Source of the DNA: Nocardioides carbamazepini
GTDB lineage: Bacteria; Actinomycetota; Actinomycetes; Propionibacteriales; Nocardioidaceae
Direction of reading: 5' to 3'
Length of the DNA: 64,000 nt
Assembly (NCBI RefSeq): GCF_024614185.1
Contig: NZ_JAHTLF010000018.1
Coordinates: 281,811-345,810, forward strand
Shown here: positions 61,747 to 64,000 of the stretch, piece after piece
Layout of the letters: the number at the start of each line of letters is the position of its first letter
How positions within the stretch are numbered: position 1 is the stretch's first letter
Position numbers and translations under genes: made by a program
Notes under the pieces: model-generated
What the model was told of the DNA's origin: nothing
The model's database searches: none
The model's input: only the letters and a program-made list of their open reading frames with translations

Positions 61747-61989
61747 ATGGCCGGAACAGAAAGCAGTGCGAGCGAAGCGAGCGCGACGCCGTTGCTGTGC
61801 GTGAGCGAAGCGAGCGCCGAGGAGGTCGCCGCGATCGTCGCCGTGCTCTCCGCCCTCGGCGGCGGCGCCGCGGCGCCCGAGGCACCCCGCTCTCCGTGGA
61901 CCGACCCGGCCCGCCGCCTGCGTCGTACCGCCAGCACCCACCCGAACCCCGGACGCGGCGCCTGGCGCGCCAGCGCCCTGCCCCGCTGA
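61747..61989 (+). CDS. acyl-CoA carboxylase epsilon-type subunit
   Basis: An 80-residue peptide between the beta and alpha carboxylase genes, the position and size of AccE/PccE epsilon subunits that stabilise the holo-complex. The family pattern is EEVAAIVAVLSAL then SPWTDPARRLR near the C-terminus. The N-terminal part is unusual: it contains two in-frame copies of GAGCGAAGCGAGC coding SEAS, absent from typical AccE. GAAGGAGG lies just before the ATG. Confidence 0.85.
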   Translation: MAGTESSASEASATPLLCVSEASAEEVAAIVAVLSALGGGAAAPEAPRSPWTDPARRLRRTASTHPNPGRGAWRASALPR

Positions 61990-62005
61990 ACTGGAAGGCC
62001 ACACC

Positions 62006-63784
62006 ATGTCGTTGAAGAAGGTCCTGATCGCCAACCGTGGCGAGATCGCGGTGCGCGTCATCCGTGCCGCCAAGGACGCGGGCATCGGCTCGGTCGCGGT
62101 GTACGCCGAGCCCGACGCCAACGCGCTCTTCGTGCGCCTTGCCGACGAGGCCTACTCCCTGGGCGGCGCCACCCCCGCGGAGACGTACCTCGACATCGCC
62201 AAGATCATCGACGTCGCGAAGCAGTCCGGCGCCGACTCGGTGCACCCGGGCTACGGCTTCCTCGCCGAGAACGCCGCGTTCGCACAGGCCGTGCTCGACG
62301 CCGGCCTGATCTGGATCGGCCCCTCCCCCGCCGCGATCGAGGGCCTGGGCGACAAGGCGAAGGCCAAGCAGATCGCCCTCGCCGCCGGCGCCCCGCTCGC
62401 CCCGGGCCTCAAGGACGCCGTCGAGTCCGCCGACGAGATCGTCGCGTTCGCCGAGGAGCACGGCCTTCCCGTCGCCATCAAGGCGGTCTTCGGTGGTGGC
62501 GGACGCGGCCTCAAGGTCGCCCGCACCCTCGAGGAGATCCCCGAGCTCTTCGAGTCCGCGACCCGCGAGGCGATCGGCGCCTTCGGTCGCGGGGAGTGCC
62601 TGGTCGAGAAGTTCCTCGACAAGCCCCGCCACGTCGAGACCCAGTGCCTGGCCGACACGCACGGCAACGTCGTGGTCGTCTCCACCCGGGACTGCTCGCT
62701 GCAGCGCCGCCACCAGAAGCTGGTCGAGGAGGCGCCCGCGCCGTTCCTCACCGAGGAGCAGAACCAGCGCCTCTACGACTCGTCCAAGGCCATCCTGCGC
62801 GAGGCCGGGTACGTCGGCGCCGGCACCTGCGAGTTCCTCGTGGCCGCCGACGGCACCATCTCCTTCCTCGAGGTCAACACCCGCCTCCAGGTCGAGCACT
62901 GCGTGTCCGAGGAGGTCACCGGCATCGACCTGGTCCGCGAGATGTTCCGCATCGCGGCGGGCGAGGAGCTCGGCTACGGCGACCCGGAGATCCGCGGCCA
63001 CTCGATCGAGTACCGGATCAACGCCGAGGACGGCGGCAACAACTTCATGCCCGCCCCCGGCACCCTCACCGCGTGGAACCCGCCCCAGGGCCCGGGCGTC
63101 CGCGTCGACGGCGGCTACGAGGTCGGCGAGACCGTCCCCGGCGCGTTCGACTCGCTGATCGCCAAGCTGATCATCACCGGGTCGAGCCGCACCCAGGCGA
63201 TCGAGCGGTCCCGCCGGGCACTCGCGGAGTTCGAGGTCGACGGCATGCCGACCGCGATCACCTTCCACGAGGTCATCGTCAACGACCCCGCCTGGGTCGG
63301 CGCGTCCACGCCGTCGGGCGAGGGCTCCTTCGACGTCTACACGACGTGGATCGAGACCGACTTCGACAACCAGATCACGCCGTACGGCGGCGCCGCGGGC
63401 GAGCCCGATGAGGCCGGCGAGAAGCAGAAGGTCGTCGTCGAGGTCGGCGGCAAGCGGATCGAGGTCGTCCTCCCGGCCGGTCTCGGCGGCCTCGGCGGCG
63501 GTGCCGCCGCCGGCGGCGCGAAGAAGCCGAAGCGCGCCGGCGGCAAGAAGGCCGGCGCCGCGGCATCCGGTGACTCGGTCACCTCGCCGATGCAGGGCAC
63601 CATCGTCAAGGTCGCCGTCGAGGAGGGCCAGGAGGTCGCCGAGGGCGACGTCGTCGTGGTCCTCGAGGCGATGAAGATGGAACAGCCGCTCAAGGCCCAC
63701 AAGGCCGGCACGATCACCGGTCTCTCGGCCGAGGTCGGCGTCACCATCGGCAACGGCGAGGTCGTCTGCGAGATCAAAGACTGA
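62006..63784 (+). CDS. acyl-CoA carboxylase alpha subunit (biotin carboxylase-BCCP)
   Basis: A 592-residue fusion. The biotin carboxylase (1-450) has KVLIANRGEIAVRVIRAAKD, HPGYGFLAEN, the Gly-rich ATP loop KAVFGGGGRGLKVA, and LEVNTRLQVEHCVSEE. A Lys/Ala/Gly-rich linker (about 490-520) leads to the biotin carrier domain with Lys557 in EAMKMEQP. It carboxylates biotin with bicarbonate and ATP and passes it to the beta subunit. GGAAGG precedes the ATG. A 32-bp tandem repeat begins five bases after the stop. Confidence 0.96.
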   Translation: MSLKKVLIANRGEIAVRVIRAAKDAGIGSVAVYAEPDANALFVRLADEAYSLGGATPAETYLDIAKIIDVAKQSGADSVHPGYGFLAENAAFAQAVLDAGLIWIGPSPAAIEGLGDKAKAKQIALAAGAPLAPGLKDAVESADEIVAFAEEHGLPVAIKAVFGGGGRGLKVARTLEEIPELFESATREAIGAFGRGECLVEKFLDKPRHVETQCLADTHGNVVVVSTRDCSLQRRHQKLVEEAPAPFLTEEQNQRLYDSSKAILREAGYVGAGTCEFLVAADGTISFLEVNTRLQVEHCVSEEVTGIDLVREMFRIAAGEELGYGDPEIRGHSIEYRINAEDGGNNFMPAPGTLTAWNPPQGPGVRVDGGYEVGETVPGAFDSLIAKLIITGSSRTQAIERSRRALAEFEVDGMPTAITFHEVIVNDPAWVGASTPSGEGSFDVYTTWIETDFDNQITPYGGAAGEPDEAGEKQKVVVEVGGKRIEVVLPAGLGGLGGGAAAGGAKKPKRAGGKKAGAAASGDSVTSPMQGTIVKVAVEEGQEVAEGDVVVVLEAMKMEQPLKAHKAGTITGLSAEVGVTIGNGEVVCEIKD

Positions 63785-63788
63785 CCCC

Positions 63789-63916
63789 GACCCGTCGCAG
63801 ATTGAACTCTGTCCGACGCTGACCCGTCGCAGATTGAACTCTGTCTGACCCCGACCCGTCGCAGATTGAATCCGGATCAACACCGACCCGGGGCAGATAG
63901 TACACTCGGGAGGTGA
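63789..63916. repeat. 32-bp tandem repeat after the carboxylase alpha gene
   Basis: GACCCGTCGCAGATTGAACTC plus CTGTC begins at 63789 and 63821; a shorter match begins at 63853 and a degenerate one at 63885, all exactly 32 bases apart. The first 18-25 bases are conserved and the rest varies. The unit begins like the GACCC end of the 22-bp units at 46541. Confidence 0.8.
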
Positions 63917-64000
63917 AAATTGGGCGGGTCGCGGCGGTGGACCGGTAAATCTGTGGCGGGTCGGGGGGGTGGTGGCGTGAGTGGGCGGCGGGGGGGCGCG
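63910..64000. other. degraded contig-end sequence
   Basis: After about 63910 the repeat pattern decays into G-rich sequence with runs of seven G and no coding structure, similar in look to the block at 25369-25729. It is likely a low-quality contig end. Confidence 0.55.

Noticed and set aside
63789..63916. Possible CRISPR array because of the regular 32-bp period
   Set aside because: Most of each unit is repeated with only about 7 variable bases, there are no true spacers and no cas genes.

Overview
The window is a very GC-rich chromosomal stretch from an actinobacterium. The gene content fits the Nocardioidaceae (Nocardioides-like): an HspR/HAIR heat-shock circuit, a three-subunit acyl-CoA carboxylase with an epsilon-type peptide, DUF3151, class II aldolase next to threonine deaminase, class F-type sortase, PGPGW membrane protein, many GTG/TTG starts and many 4-bp ATGA/GTGA overlaps. 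Genus is an inference. I see no rRNA, tRNA, IS element, prophage or CRISPR array.

Layout. 1-8.5 kb: 3' end of dnaJ, hspR, two DUF proteins, an XRE regulator, then a 514-bp regulatory gap and clpB. The clpB promoter carries a near-perfect HspR operator with a SigH-like -35 inside it. 8.5-24.6 kb: secreted amidase, membrane protein, Uma2 nuclease and aminotransferase, pyrE, VOC protein, DedA, TrmH methylase, a SigE-family sigma operon, fba-ilvA, a RHH/MazF toxin-antitoxin pair with an evident operator-promoter, an EmrB-type exporter and a solo YhcG-type PDDEXK nuclease. 24.6-32.3 kb: DUF3151, a winged-helix fragment, a 360-bp G/C homopolymer block that looks like a failed assembly join, then on the minus strand truncated recB, recC, a double-TetR regulator, a patatin phospholipase and an acetyltransferase, all tightly packed. 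32.4-41 kb: lipoprotein whose Shine-Dalgarno lies in a long hairpin, NarL-type two-component pair, membrane protein plus secreted Ig-like protein, NTF2-like/PGPGW pair and a membrane adenylate cyclase. 41-50.7 kb: MMPL exporter with its TetR, FAD dehydrogenase, zinc alcohol dehydrogenase, LAL-type LuxR regulator. 50.7-60 kb: a 1305-residue secreted surface protein that ends in its own sortase domain, a small coiled protein, Na+/H+ antiporter, small alarmone synthetase, subtilisin-like protease, TetR. 60-63.8 kb: acyl-CoA carboxylase beta, epsilon and alpha subunits. The last ~90 bases are degraded sequence.

Most notable: the adhesin-sortase fusion (50767-54684), which combines a Bacteroidetes-style propeller, DUF11-like repeats and a sortase with a displaced catalytic arginine; the SD-sequestering hairpin before the lipoprotein; short tandem repeats that supply or abut stop codons (pyrE, alcohol dehydrogenase, carboxylase alpha); and the broken recB locus, which should be treated as a data fault before any biology is read from it.
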